This document shows, one piece after another, positions 1-9,245 of a DNA stretch of 39,939 nt. The position numbers and the translations under genes were made by a program. The notes beneath the pieces were generated by a model. The model was not told where the DNA came from. It saw only the letters and a program-made list of their open reading frames with translations, and searched no databases. The first letter of the stretch is position 1. Each line of letters begins with the position of its first letter. Source of the stretch: Parcubacteria group bacterium GW2011_GWA2_47_26. Lineage in GTDB: Bacteria; Patescibacteriota; Patescibacteriia; GWA2-47-26. The stretch spans positions 1 to 39,939 of the forward strand of contig LCOG01000004.1 of NCBI GenBank assembly GCA_001001705.1, written 5' to 3'.

Positions 1-158
1 TATAGACCAAAAAATCAAAAAAATTAGGGAAATGCAAAGTTAGATATTATATGTCCCAACCGATGGGACCAAAGTTACATTCTTAGATGACTAAATGCGT
101 AGGTTATCCCCATGCGGGTTTTAGGCTCAAAAGTAAACACAAAGGGTTTGATTTTCCA

Positions 159-184
159 TTCTCCGATTCGCGCGAATTGGAGAA
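159..184. repeat. Palindromic repeat, TTCTSCGATTC family
   Basis: TTCTCCGATTCGCGCGAATTGGAGAA; other copies at 324-349, 1160-1184, 7850-7875, 8229-8254. Confidence 0.85.
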
Positions 185-323
185 CGAGGGGGTGGGGAGA
201 TTCTTGTTTTCCCCTCCCTTAAAATAAGGGAGGGCGAGGGAGGGTTATGAATCAATCCCACAATCATCCCTCTCCCCGCCCAATCTCCTCTCCCGCGGCT
301 GGGAGAGGGCTGGGTGATGGGCA

Positions 324-349
324 TTCTGCGATTCGCGCGAATCGCAGAC
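324..349. repeat. Palindromic repeat, TTCTSCGATTC family
   Basis: TTCTGCGATTCGCGCGAATCGCAGA. Confidence 0.85.
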
Positions 350-363
350 CAAGAGGTGAGGGC

Positions 364-486
364 GGCGGGGAGTATTTTGGGAAAATCCCATGGCAGCATA
401 ACCGCTTTTGCCACCGTGGAACGCTTCGCGCCCGCTTTAGTCCGGGCCTTGTTTTGTTCTCCCCAACGCGGTAGGATAGGGGAATG
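364..486 (+). repeat. Leader repeat copy 1, upstream of ORF 484
   Basis: Near-identical to 1273-1396: ggcggggagta(t/c)ttt...atggcagcataaccgcttttgccac(c/t)gtggaacgc...cccgctttagtccgggccttg...taggataggggaat. Confidence 0.9.
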
Positions 487-975
487 CTTATGGGTAAATT
501 TAATTTCACAGACGAACAGGATTTTGAAAAAGTGCGGACGTCCGCCGAAGCTTTTTATGGCACTATAGACAAAGTGCGTTGCCCATATTTTGGAGAAGAT
601 ATTGCTTTTAATGCAAAGGGATTGCGACATTTGAAGTTTAAGGCCGACCAACAGGCGCGGCCGCATAAAGATCAATACAGCCGCCTGAAACTTATCCGTT
701 ATGCTCCCGAAGTTTTGAAATTATCAAGAACCGTGCAGGGTATTTGGTCAGTGAGGCGTTTTGAAGAACAGAAAACAAACAGTCGCTGGAAACAAGTGAT
801 GAAAGAAGTTATGTATTACGAGTTTGTAGCTGTATTGGATTCAGTACGCGTTAAGGTTATTGTGAAACAGGCCTCGGGCGGAGAAAAGCATTTTTGGAGC
901 GTAATTCCGTTTTGGGGAATTGATACAAATACCAGTAGACGGATTTTACATAGTGGTGATCTAGAGCATGATTAA
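484..975 (+). CDS. Hypothetical protein, possibly a PBECR/barnase-like nuclease-fold domain
   Basis: 163 aa ORF; central KGLRHLKFK and C-terminal VIVKQASGGEKHFWSVIPFW resemble phage-type PBECR domains; not verified. Confidence 0.55.
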   Translation: MLMGKFNFTDEQDFEKVRTSAEAFYGTIDKVRCPYFGEDIAFNAKGLRHLKFKADQQARPHKDQYSRLKLIRYAPEVLKLSRTVQGIWSVRRFEEQKTNSRWKQVMKEVMYYEFVAVLDSVRVKVIVKQASGGEKHFWSVIPFWGIDTNTSRRILHSGDLEHD

Positions 976-980
976 ACTAA

Positions 981-1005
981 AAAACGCCGCAATGCGGCAT
1001 TTTTT
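981..1005. terminator. Bidirectional intrinsic terminator
   Basis: aaaaacgccgcaatgcggcattttt. Confidence 0.8.
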
Positions 1006-1062
1006 AGTGGTGCCTGGTTACAGCTTGGATAGCCGTGACAGGGCCAAGGCCCTCCAAGCACC
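981..1062 (-). ncRNA. Compact structured RNA candidate with its own promoter and terminator
   Basis: Minus strand: TTGACA (1093-1098), 18-nt spacer, TATAGT (1069-1074), predicted start near 1062, GGUGC/GCACC closing stem, then GCCGCATTGCGGC hairpin plus T-run. Confidence 0.55.
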
Positions 1063-1159
1063 AATTACACTATAGCATGACAAATGCTTGTTTGTCAATA
1101 GTTTTATCCACATGCCGGTTCTAGATTAACAATTAAGCCCAAAAGGGCGTGATTTTCCA

Positions 1160-1184
1160 TTCTGCGATTCGCGCGAATCGCAGA
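1160..1184. repeat. Palindromic repeat, TTCTSCGATTC family
   Basis: TTCTGCGATTCGCGCGAATCGCAGA. Confidence 0.85.
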
Positions 1185-1272
1185 CCAAGAGGTGGGGGGT
1201 ATGAATCAATCTCCTCTCCCCGTGGGAGAGGGTCGGGTGAGGGTGGCCTGCCATCAATGCCGCTCGTATCGC

Positions 1273-1396
1273 GGCGGGGAGTACTTTGGAAAAATCTCAT
1301 GGCAGCATAACCGCTTTTGCCACTGTGGAACGCTCCGCGCCCGCTTTAGTCCGGGCCTTGTTTTTTTTCCCCAACGCGATAGGATAGGGGAATATG
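1273..1396 (+). repeat. Leader repeat copy 2, upstream of radC
   Basis: Homologous to 364-486; ends at the radC start codon. Confidence 0.9.
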
Positions 1397-2098
1397 GAGG
1401 ACATAAGTCAAAGTGCAAAAAAACCAAAACACAAAGGCGCGGGACATAGGAAACGTTTGCGTGACAGATTTTTACAGGCCGGACTTGACGGATTTCATGA
1501 CTACGAAATCGCGGAGCTGCTGCTCACCATGGGAACCCCGCTGAAGGATTGTAAAGGCATGGCTAAAGTAGCGATTAAAGAATTTAAGGGGTTGCGCAAT
1601 GTACTGGACGCTTCACTGGATGAGCTGCAGAAAATAAAGGGAATCGGTCCGTCGAATGCATTCGGTATAAAATTGTTTCAAGCAGTGGGAGAACAGTACG
1701 CAAAAGCGCGAATCCCAAAAAGAGCGGCATTGACGCTACCGGAAATTGTAGCCGATTACGCAAGGAAAAAAATCGGCGCAAAGAAGAAAGAGCACTTCAT
1801 GATTATGTGCCTTGACTCCCGTAACCGCGTAATCAAAGATGGCAACGTATCGGTTGGCACGCTTAACGCCAGTTTGGTCCATCCCAGCGAGGTATTTTCC
1901 GAAGCCATTAGCGCCAATGCCGCGTCGGTAATTTTCGCGCATAATCACCCGTCCGGAGACACTGAACCTTCAAGCGATGACTTATTGATTACAAAAAGAT
2001 TGGTGGAAGCAGGAAAAATAATGGGAATTGAAGTGGCGGATCATATCGTCGTTACTCAAAATACGTTTTTTAGCTTCAAAGACAAAGGTCTGATTTAA
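1394..2098 (+). CDS. radC: RadC family JAB-domain protein
   Basis: HNHPSGDTEPSSDD JAMM motif and N-terminal HhH region. Confidence 0.95.
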   Translation: MEDISQSAKKPKHKGAGHRKRLRDRFLQAGLDGFHDYEIAELLLTMGTPLKDCKGMAKVAIKEFKGLRNVLDASLDELQKIKGIGPSNAFGIKLFQAVGEQYAKARIPKRAALTLPEIVADYARKKIGAKKKEHFMIMCLDSRNRVIKDGNVSVGTLNASLVHPSEVFSEAISANAASVIFAHNHPSGDTEPSSDDLLITKRLVEAGKIMGIEVADHIVVTQNTFFSFKDKGLI

Positions 2099-2123
2099 TC
2101 AAAAGTATTTTGATAGAGCAGGT

Positions 2124-2777
2124 ATGATACATACTTGGATTATTACAGTTGGGTTATTGCTGGATTTAATTGGGGCACTCGTTTTAATCATTTATAAACT
2201 TAGAATTAGATCTCACGTTGATGATGATTTAATTCTTAAAGATCATGGATATGGGTGGTATACTCAAGTTAAGCATGTAAGACAGAGGAAGCAAACCGTA
2301 GTTGGGTTTATTGTTTTGGGCGCAGGTTTCATTTTACAGGGCATCGGAGGCAATACTATGTTATACAATTTGACATCGAAATTAAATGATCCTCAAATAT
2401 TAGGATTGCTGGTTTCATTTGTAGGGGCTTTTCATATTTCAGCGGCAGTTTTTTTAATGCGGTATAAAGATTTGCGCAAGATATGTTACGGAGACAATGA
2501 AGGATTGTCTGAGGATTTAATACGTTTTATTTTTAGACAAAGCAGAAAGACATTTGTTGGTTTTGTGGTTTTTTCTGTCGGAATTTTATTGCAGATAATC
2601 GATTATTTTTTTCTCGGTTTTTCAATTCCCATTATAGCCGTAATTCTAATTTTGATATTAGCAATTGCATTGCCCGCTATTGTTGCACCTTTTTTATGGA
2701 ATGATAGTAAAATGAAAGATTTGGAAAAAAAAGCGAATGATGAGGAAGTTGCAGCGGAACAAGAAAAAAAAGCGTAA
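2124..2777 (+). CDS. Multi-pass membrane protein, hypothetical
   Basis: 217 aa with several hydrophobic segments. Confidence 0.7.
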   Translation: MIHTWIITVGLLLDLIGALVLIIYKLRIRSHVDDDLILKDHGYGWYTQVKHVRQRKQTVVGFIVLGAGFILQGIGGNTMLYNLTSKLNDPQILGLLVSFVGAFHISAAVFLMRYKDLRKICYGDNEGLSEDLIRFIFRQSRKTFVGFVVFSVGILLQIIDYFFLGFSIPIIAVILILILAIALPAIVAPFLWNDSKMKDLEKKANDEEVAAEQEKKA

Positions 2778-2784
2778 AATAAAT

Positions 2785-4425
2785 ATGAAGATCACCAATG
2801 AAAAATTAGAGTTTGAGAAAATGAAATTGGAAGTTGAACGGTTAAGGAAGGAGTTGAGGAAGAAAAAGAAGTATGGTTTGGTTTGGGAAGATAAACCGGA
2901 GGATGTGGTGGAGATGTGCAAGGAAAAATTGCCGGTGCTTAAGGAAGTTAAGAGTAAAGAAATAATTACCGACAAAACCAAGCCGGTAAATTTACTTATT
3001 GAGGGCGATAATTATCATGCGCTGTCGGTTTTGAATTATACGCATAAAGGCAAGATTGATGTTATCTACATTGACCCGCCGTATAACACTGGTAACAAAG
3101 ATTTTATTTATAATGACAGTTATGTAGAAAAAGAAGATTCCTATCGTCACAGTAAATGGATCTCCTTCATGGTTAAGAGGTTAAAATTAGCCAAGAATTT
3201 ATTAAAAGATACAGGAGTGATTTTTATTTCGATTGATGACAATGAAATTGCTCAATTGAAGTTGTTAATGGATAATACTGATTTATTTGGAGAACAAAAT
3301 TTTGTTGATTGTATTTCGTGGGAGAAGAAATCGTCTGCAAAAGGAGTGCCACCAAAAAATATGATAGTTAATGTACATGAGTACATTTTGGTCTACCAAA
3401 AGTCTAATAAATTTTCATTTGTTGGTGAGCCAAGAAGTGCAGAAGGTTTTAGTAATTCAGACCACGATCCACGAGGTCCATGGCGGAATACTAATATAAA
3501 AAGCACCGTAAAGGATAAATCGCATGCGTTTACGATTATTGACCCATTTACCGGTAATTCCTTTACGGACACTTGGGCTTTTAGTAAAGATGAACTTACT
3601 AGACTGATAAAAGAGAAGTATTTGATTTTCCCAAAAAATAAGAACGGACAAGTAAGAAAAAAAGAATTCTACAATGAATTTAAAAATGCAAATATCCCAC
3701 TTAAATCATCTTGGGGGTTATTCGATAATCAAAGGAATACGGAGATGCTAAAGGAAATTCTCGGTGATGCATTATTTTTAAATCCTAAACCATTGGACCT
3801 GTTAATCTATTTACTGGAAAGTACAATGAATAAAAATTCGATTGTTTTAGATTTTATGGCAGGTAGCGGCACAACCGCGCATGCTTTACTAAAGATTAAT
3901 AAAAAAGATAGTGGCAACCGAAAGTTCATTTTATGTACCAATAACGAAAATAATAACGGAAACGGTCATAAGATTGCTGAGGATATTTGCTATCCCAGAA
4001 TTAAAAAAATTATTGAAGGATATAAAAATTCGAACGGTGAGAAGGTGGAAGGCCTAGGTGGCAACTTGAAGTACTTCAAAACTGGCTTTGTTGCGGCGGA
4101 GCCAAATGATACGAACAAAACAAAACTGACCAAAGAGGCAGTAGAAATGCTATGCATTAAAGAAGGGACTTTTGAAGCGGTCGTTGAAGAAACAGATTTA
4201 AAGATTTTCAAAAATCACGATCATCACTGCGCAATCATTTTTGACGAGGCAATGATACCGAAGTTTAAGCAAAAACTGAAAAAACTAGACGGCAAATGTA
4301 GTGTGTATATTTTCTCACTAGGCGACGATACATTTGATGATGAATTTGAGGATGTAAAAGGCAAAGTAAAACTATCCCCAATACCGGAGGCGATTTTGAG
4401 AGTGTATAGAAGGATATTTAAATAA
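2785..4425 (+). CDS. Type III restriction-modification DNA methyltransferase (Mod)
   Basis: DVIYIDPPYNTG and LDFMAGSGTTAHAL motifs; start trimmed from 2737 to the ATG at 2785. Confidence 0.93.
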   Translation: MKITNEKLEFEKMKLEVERLRKELRKKKKYGLVWEDKPEDVVEMCKEKLPVLKEVKSKEIITDKTKPVNLLIEGDNYHALSVLNYTHKGKIDVIYIDPPYNTGNKDFIYNDSYVEKEDSYRHSKWISFMVKRLKLAKNLLKDTGVIFISIDDNEIAQLKLLMDNTDLFGEQNFVDCISWEKKSSAKGVPPKNMIVNVHEYILVYQKSNKFSFVGEPRSAEGFSNSDHDPRGPWRNTNIKSTVKDKSHAFTIIDPFTGNSFTDTWAFSKDELTRLIKEKYLIFPKNKNGQVRKKEFYNEFKNANIPLKSSWGLFDNQRNTEMLKEILGDALFLNPKPLDLLIYLLESTMNKNSIVLDFMAGSGTTAHALLKINKKDSGNRKFILCTNNENNNGNGHKIAEDICYPRIKKIIEGYKNSNGEKVEGLGGNLKYFKTGFVAAEPNDTNKTKLTKEAVEMLCIKEGTFEAVVEETDLKIFKNHDHHCAIIFDEAMIPKFKQKLKKLDGKCSVYIFSLGDDTFDDEFEDVKGKVKLSPIPEAILRVYRRIFK

Positions 4426-4435
4426 GATAAAAATT

Positions 4436-4654
4436 ATGGCTAGATTGAATTTTAATGCAATTTTTGCTCAACATCTTGACGATAATACACTTGAGCCAAA
4501 ACAAAGGATCAGAGTGGGAGGGGTTGAGTTTGGGCCTGGTGTTAAATTTTCCCACGGTGTCGCGTTTGGCGGTGTTGATTTTTCACAATTTATCGGACGT
4601 GATCTTGAGGTAGAAACTCACGGCGATATTTTAGTGATCAAGGGGATATATTAG
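4436..4654 (+). CDS. Small hypothetical protein in the RM locus
   Basis: 72 aa ORF directly after mod. Confidence 0.5.
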   Translation: MARLNFNAIFAQHLDDNTLEPKQRIRVGGVEFGPGVKFSHGVAFGGVDFSQFIGRDLEVETHGDILVIKGIY

Positions 4655-4759
4655 TTATGGCAAAAGAAGAACCACGGGTTAAAATTCCAGACCCAAGTGA
4701 AGAATTTAGTAAACGATTTGATCGTCTATTTTATCTTGTGATTGGTGCAATGTTCGCTT

Positions 4760-6719
4760 TTTGACGATTTAGGCGATCGGAAAATTGATGAGAATGAGAT
4801 TTTGTTTTTCAATTGGGAAAGTATCAACAAAAAGGACAATGTGTATATTCGTGAGAGTGAGCAATAAAATAACTTGTCGCATATTTTAGAGCGAACGCGC
4901 GGGGAGGGTCGGAAGGTATTGCTCATTATTGATGAGAGCCATTACAGCGCCGGACAAATGGACGAGAAAGAAAAATCCGCGGCCACACGATTGCGCGATG
5001 ATATTGGCGCGGATTTGACGATTGAAGTCTCGGCAACACCGCTCCTTAGCGGCGATGAATCGGTGAATGTGCAAATTGAAGATGTAAAAGCGGAAGGAGT
5101 TATTAAAAAGGGCGTTGTGCTTAATGAGAATTTTAAAAATACCCTTGAAAATGGAAAAATAAAAACTGATTTGGCTGGCGGTAACGAGGCATTGGTTCTT
5201 GGATAGGCACTGAAAAAACGCGCCGAATTAATGAAGGCATATAAACGAGATGGTGTGGACATTAACCCCTTGGTGTTAATCCAGTTGCCTGATAGAAAGG
5301 GGAGTAGTGAGGATAGATTGCGCGAGCGAGTAGAGCGAATTTTGAAGGATGAGCACGGCATTACTACTGAAAAGGGAAATAATAAGTTGGCCGTATGGCT
5401 TTCCGGCGAGCATATTAACAAAGAAGATGTGGAGAGAAATGATAATAGCGTGGAAGTCTTGATTTTCAAACAAACGCCTGCCTTGGGCTGGGATTGTCCG
5501 CGAGCGCAGATTTTAGTGTTGTTTCGTGAATGGCATAGTCAAGTGTTTTCTATCCAGACCGTTGGTCGTATTATGCGTATGCCCGAGCCGGATAAAGGTT
5601 ATTATGAAAATGATCCATTGAACTATGCCTATGTGTGTACAAACTTGAATGATATTGATATTCAAGAGGACATTGCACGCAAGTACATTACGATTTATAC
5701 CAGTAGACGAAAGAAGCAGTACCAATCCATCAGCTTGACCTCGTATCATACTGTTCGCCATAGAGAAAAGACACGCTTATCTCCGGAGTTTACGGATATT
5801 TTTTTGAAGACGGCGGAAGACCTTGGGTTGGCTAAAAAAATAAATAAAAAAGAGGAGCATACTTCACAGACATTAATTTCTGACTGGCATACGGAGAATA
5901 TTAATTTGGCAGGCGCGGGCATGGTGAAGGAAGCAACCACGCAATATGCGGTTGGGAATATAGACTTACAGCGCTACTTTGATTTTTTCGTTCGGCGGAG
6001 TTTGCGACATTTCTATCCAGAAGATCGTACTGTAGGAAGAGTCAAAACCACAATTTATAAATTTTTAAGCACGAACTAGAGATGGATTATGAGCAAGAAT
6101 GGGAGCCGCTTGTGCGAATTATAATGTCCGAAAATAATGCCGAGCATATTGCACATACGATCGCCGAGAGCGAAAAGCGATATATTGAACGTGTTACTGA
6201 TCGGGAAAAGAGCTTGAATTAACTGAAAAGTGGGAAATACCGGAGGCGATAAAATATGGCGATAAAAACATTGAACGAAATGCTGGAAAGTCAATCATGC
6301 AACCATTTTTTACGAGTTGGGATTCGGGAGCAGAGGAAAAACTCGTAGAATTTTTTGAAAAACGAAATAATCATGTTGAATGGTGGTTTAAAAACGGAGA
6401 CCGAGATGCAACATTTTTTGCCGTGCCATATGAAGATGGCGATCAGAAGCCCTTTTATGTTGACTTTATAGTGAGGATGAAGGATGGAAGGATAGGCTTA
6501 TTCGATCCTCACGGGACGCATTTGGGTGATTTTACCGCTAAGTCGGATGGCTTGCAGGCATATATCGCCGAGCAGAATAAAAAGGGAAAGAAATTATTCG
6601 GCGGAATGGTTTCTAACACCGACCCACGAAATTATACCGGGCGATGGGTCTACTTTGATAAACCCGGGAAGGAGTTTAAAAAGGATAGTTTTGGGAATTG
6701 GAAGGAGTTGGAATTATAG
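4760..6719 (+). pseudogene. Type III restriction endonuclease (Res) remnant
   Basis: Res-like sequence (ENEILFFNWESINKKDN, LIIDESH, EVSATP, QTPALGWDCPRA, TVGRIMRM) spread over three frames; in-frame TAA (4865-4867) and TAG (5204-5206); N-terminal Walker A region absent. Confidence 0.85.
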
Positions 6720-6723
6720 AACA

Positions 6724-6753
6724 AAACACAAAGAGTGCGCACTCTTTGTGTTT
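6724..6753. terminator. 30-bp perfect palindrome, possible terminator
   Basis: AAACACAAAGAGTGCGCACTCTTTGTGTTT. Confidence 0.6.
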
Positions 6754-6766
6754 GCGAGGGAATTTT

Positions 6767-7000
6767 TTATGAGATTGTCTCCTCGCCTACAATTTTCCAG
6801 GCGCCTGGACCGGAAACACGCGCCATGGTTTGTCTGCCGTTGCCGCGAATAACTACCGGGCCATATGTTTCCTTTGCCCAGCCGTTGCCGGTGCCGATGA
6901 TATCAACTACAGGACCTAGTGCGGATGGTACTTGATTCCATGCGTAGCGAATGTCACCAGTTATATCGCCTATGCCGCCAAAGATGCTAAATTCTGACAT
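6767..7000 (-). CDS. Small hypothetical protein
   Basis: 77 aa ORF, no overlapping plus-strand gene. Confidence 0.35.
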   Translation of the reverse strand: MSEFSIFGGIGDITGDIRYAWNQVPSALGPVVDIIGTGNGWAKETYGPVVIRGNGRQTMARVSGPGAWKIVGEETIS

Positions 7001-7145
7001 ATGTGAGAAATTAATGCAATGTCGTCATAATCCTTGAACCAAGAATCGGCCTGAATCAAAAAGATTTTCTTGTGTCGGAAGTTCCGTCGCGCGCCGTCAC
7101 ATCCAGATCATGCCGCACTGTTAATCATCGCATAAGGTGTCGTAC

Positions 7146-7316
7146 ATGTCAAGGGCAATTTTCGTATTTTCTGTGGATAATTTTGCCTTGCAGCAAAAAT
7201 TTGTTGTGGCGGCGGCGGAGATTGAAGCGCAGATGGAAAATCAAACCCGCGCCACGGGACGCATTGAAGAATTGTTTGAGTCGCTTTTGCATAGAGCATT
7301 CAGTGGCGCATTATGA
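7146..7316 (+). pseudogene. C-terminal remnant of a type I RM specificity subunit (HsdS)
   Basis: LQQKFVVAAAEIEAQMENQTRATGRIEELFESLLHRAFSGAL* matches the typical HsdS C-terminal helix and end. Confidence 0.7.
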
Positions 7317-7753
7317 AAAAGATTATTTCCGAAAAATTTGTGGAGAAGGCGATTTTGAAACATCTTGATAAGAAGGGCTGGAATTATAATGTCAAGACAA
7401 AAGGTTTGCACGAGCGTGGGTGCGATATTGTGGTTACAGATTCGCGGAATAAGAACAAGGCGCGAAGATTTTATATTGAGTGCAAAGGAAAATCCTACGC
7501 AAAGTCAGCACGGGCCATCGCGGACACAATTTTTTTATTCGCACTCGGACAAGTGATTACGAGGATGAAAGTTGTCGCTAGGCACGCGTACAAATATGGG
7601 CTTGGCTTACCCGAAGTCAGCGCGAAAAAGGCGTTGCGCCGGATTCCGTGGCAAGCCGCGAGACATTTGTGCCTATACATTTTTTCCGTAGATGATAAAG
7701 GGCGCGTCACCGAATATTCGCCAAGGGATTTTAAGAAATCGCAAAGATCATAA
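7313..7753 (+). CDS. PD-(D/E)XK nuclease-like protein
   Basis: GCDIVVTDSRNKNKARRFYIECKGKS fits D...ExK; ATGA overlap with the HsdS remnant. Confidence 0.6.
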   Translation: MKKIISEKFVEKAILKHLDKKGWNYNVKTKGLHERGCDIVVTDSRNKNKARRFYIECKGKSYAKSARAIADTIFLFALGQVITRMKVVARHAYKYGLGLPEVSAKKALRRIPWQAARHLCLYIFSVDDKGRVTEYSPRDFKKSQRS

Positions 7754-7849
7754 AAACAGGAAAGATTGATTGTTCACAAAAATTCCTCGTCATCGGGTGA
7801 TAAATGAGGGGGGTGCAACTACCATCCCACATCCAACCCACACTATCTA

Positions 7850-7875
7850 TTCTGCAATTCTGCGGAATCGCAGAA
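7850..7875. repeat. Palindromic repeat, TTCTSCGATTC family
   Basis: TTCTGCAATTCTGCGGAATCGCAGAA. Confidence 0.8.
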
Positions 7876-7939
7876 CGAGCAAAGTGGGTGGAAGGCGTGG
7901 AGGGTAGGCGGATATTATGGTATACTAAAAAATAAAACT

Positions 7940-8212
7940 ATGCACAATTGGATAAATACTTTTAAATTGCTCGGTAATCGCAATCGTCTCCGGATTTTGA
8001 AGTTGCTAAGCCAGCAAGGTGAATTGTCGGTCAAGGCCATCAGCGACAAACTTGATATTACCGTCAAACTGGCCTCTCAACATTTGGTATTGCTGGCGCA
8101 CGCCAATTTTTTGCAAGGGATCGGCAAGGTTGGCAGTGTGTACTATTCGCTTAATCCCGCGCTTCCTTCGGCTGTACGACGGATTATTGAAAAGGATATC
8201 CCAAAAATATAA
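7940..8212 (+). CDS. ArsR-family winged-helix regulator
   Basis: LLGNRNRLRILKLLSQQGELSVKAISDKLDITVKLASQHLVLLAHANFL. Confidence 0.88.
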   Translation: MHNWINTFKLLGNRNRLRILKLLSQQGELSVKAISDKLDITVKLASQHLVLLAHANFLQGIGKVGSVYYSLNPALPSAVRRIIEKDIPKI

Positions 8213-8228
8213 CCCCCCTCACAAAGTG

Positions 8229-8254
8229 TTCTGCGATTCTGCGGAATCGCAGAA
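8229..8254. repeat. Palindromic repeat, TTCTSCGATTC family
   Basis: TTCTGCGATTCTGCGGAATCGCAGAA. Confidence 0.85.
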
Positions 8255-8364
8255 TGCCAAACCGCAACCGCTGCCAAACATCCTATTACCATAAACCCCC
8301 TGATAGAGTGTGAATAGTCCGCATATTGCAGATGAATATTTAATATGGTACGCTATAAGTACAT

Positions 8365-8871
8365 ATGGTCAAAACTCCCAAAATCAACGAGAAAAAATAC
8401 CGAAATGCCGTGCTTTTCTTTGCCAAAAAGATTCAGAATGGCACGCTCGGCAAGCTTAAGTTGATGAAACTTTTGTATTATCTTGATTTTGATTTTTTTG
8501 AAAAATACGGGCGCTCGGTAACCGGTGACGAGTATCTCCGTTTTGAATACGGACCAGTGCCGCACATGGGAGAAAAAATGCTTAAAAAAATGGCGGGCAA
8601 TGAGATTAAAATCACCAGGCGCAGAGTGGCCGACGGGCTGAACGATCAAATGCATATTGAAGCATTAAAGGATTTTGATTTGAGTGTTTTTACCAAAGAA
8701 GAATTGCTGATGTTGGAAGAAATAGCGGATAAATGGGAGAAATTTACCGGCACGGAAATGAAGCACGCGAGTCATGGTGAAGCACCATGGATCGCCACAA
8801 AGCCGGATGGAGTTATTGATTATAATCTTTCGTATTACCGCAATAAGCATGCCGAGATGGAACGGCTTTAG
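8365..8871 (+). CDS. Panacea (DUF4065/SocA-like) domain protein, putative antitoxin
   Basis: KLKLMKLLYYLDFDFFEKYGRSVTGDEYLRFEYGPVP. Confidence 0.85.
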   Translation: MVKTPKINEKKYRNAVLFFAKKIQNGTLGKLKLMKLLYYLDFDFFEKYGRSVTGDEYLRFEYGPVPHMGEKMLKKMAGNEIKITRRRVADGLNDQMHIEALKDFDLSVFTKEELLMLEEIADKWEKFTGTEMKHASHGEAPWIATKPDGVIDYNLSYYRNKHAEMERL

Positions 8872-8877
8872 TACGGT

Positions 8878-9213
8878 ATGGAAGTTTCTCGGCACGACGC
8901 TATTGAAAAAGATTTTCGTGCGTTAAGGCGTTCGGCCGCGCCGCAAGAATCGCTTGAGGCATGGGAGCGTCTTTTTTGTTTGAAGGGATTACGGGAAACG
9001 CCGGCAATTGACGCTTTCCCGGGGTTTGGCGGACGGAAAATTTTTAAAGGGCGAGTTGTGCCGCTTAAAGAAAATGTCGGCAAGTCAAAAGGGTACAGGG
9101 TCATTTTTGAAATGATTGGTGAGAGCCATTGTAACATCTTGGTTTTTTCTCGACACGGTGTATATCATAGCGAAACGGACCTTATGGCGTTAATAAAAGA
9201 GCGCCTTAATTAA
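8878..9213 (+). CDS. RelE/HigB-like putative toxin
   Basis: GKSKGYRVIFEMIGESHCNILVFSRHGVYHSETDLMALIKERL; 6 bp after the Panacea gene. Confidence 0.6.
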   Translation: MEVSRHDAIEKDFRALRRSAAPQESLEAWERLFCLKGLRETPAIDAFPGFGGRKIFKGRVVPLKENVGKSKGYRVIFEMIGESHCNILVFSRHGVYHSETDLMALIKERLN

Positions 9214-9245
9214 AAATTACATTGAAGACGAGTGGCGTTTTAAAT

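Noticed and set aside
127-675. Minus ORF of 182 aa and overlapping small ORFs at 247-568
   Set aside because: They run through palindromic/REP-like repeats and the leader of ORF 484; low-complexity proteins with no recognisable domain.
1008-1075. tRNA-Asp-like reading (anticodon loop CTGTCAC on the minus strand)
   Set aside because: No T-arm GGTTCRA motif or cloverleaf; the strand folds better as a different compact structure.
4865-5206. Stop codon reassignment to explain in-frame TAA/TAG in res
   Set aside because: TAA and TAG serve as normal ends in intact neighbouring genes, and further frameshifts are present; decay is simpler.
7020-7080. Possible minus-strand coding fragment (KIFLIQADSWFKDYDDIALISHICQNLA)
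   Set aside because: Too short and no start or recognisable family.
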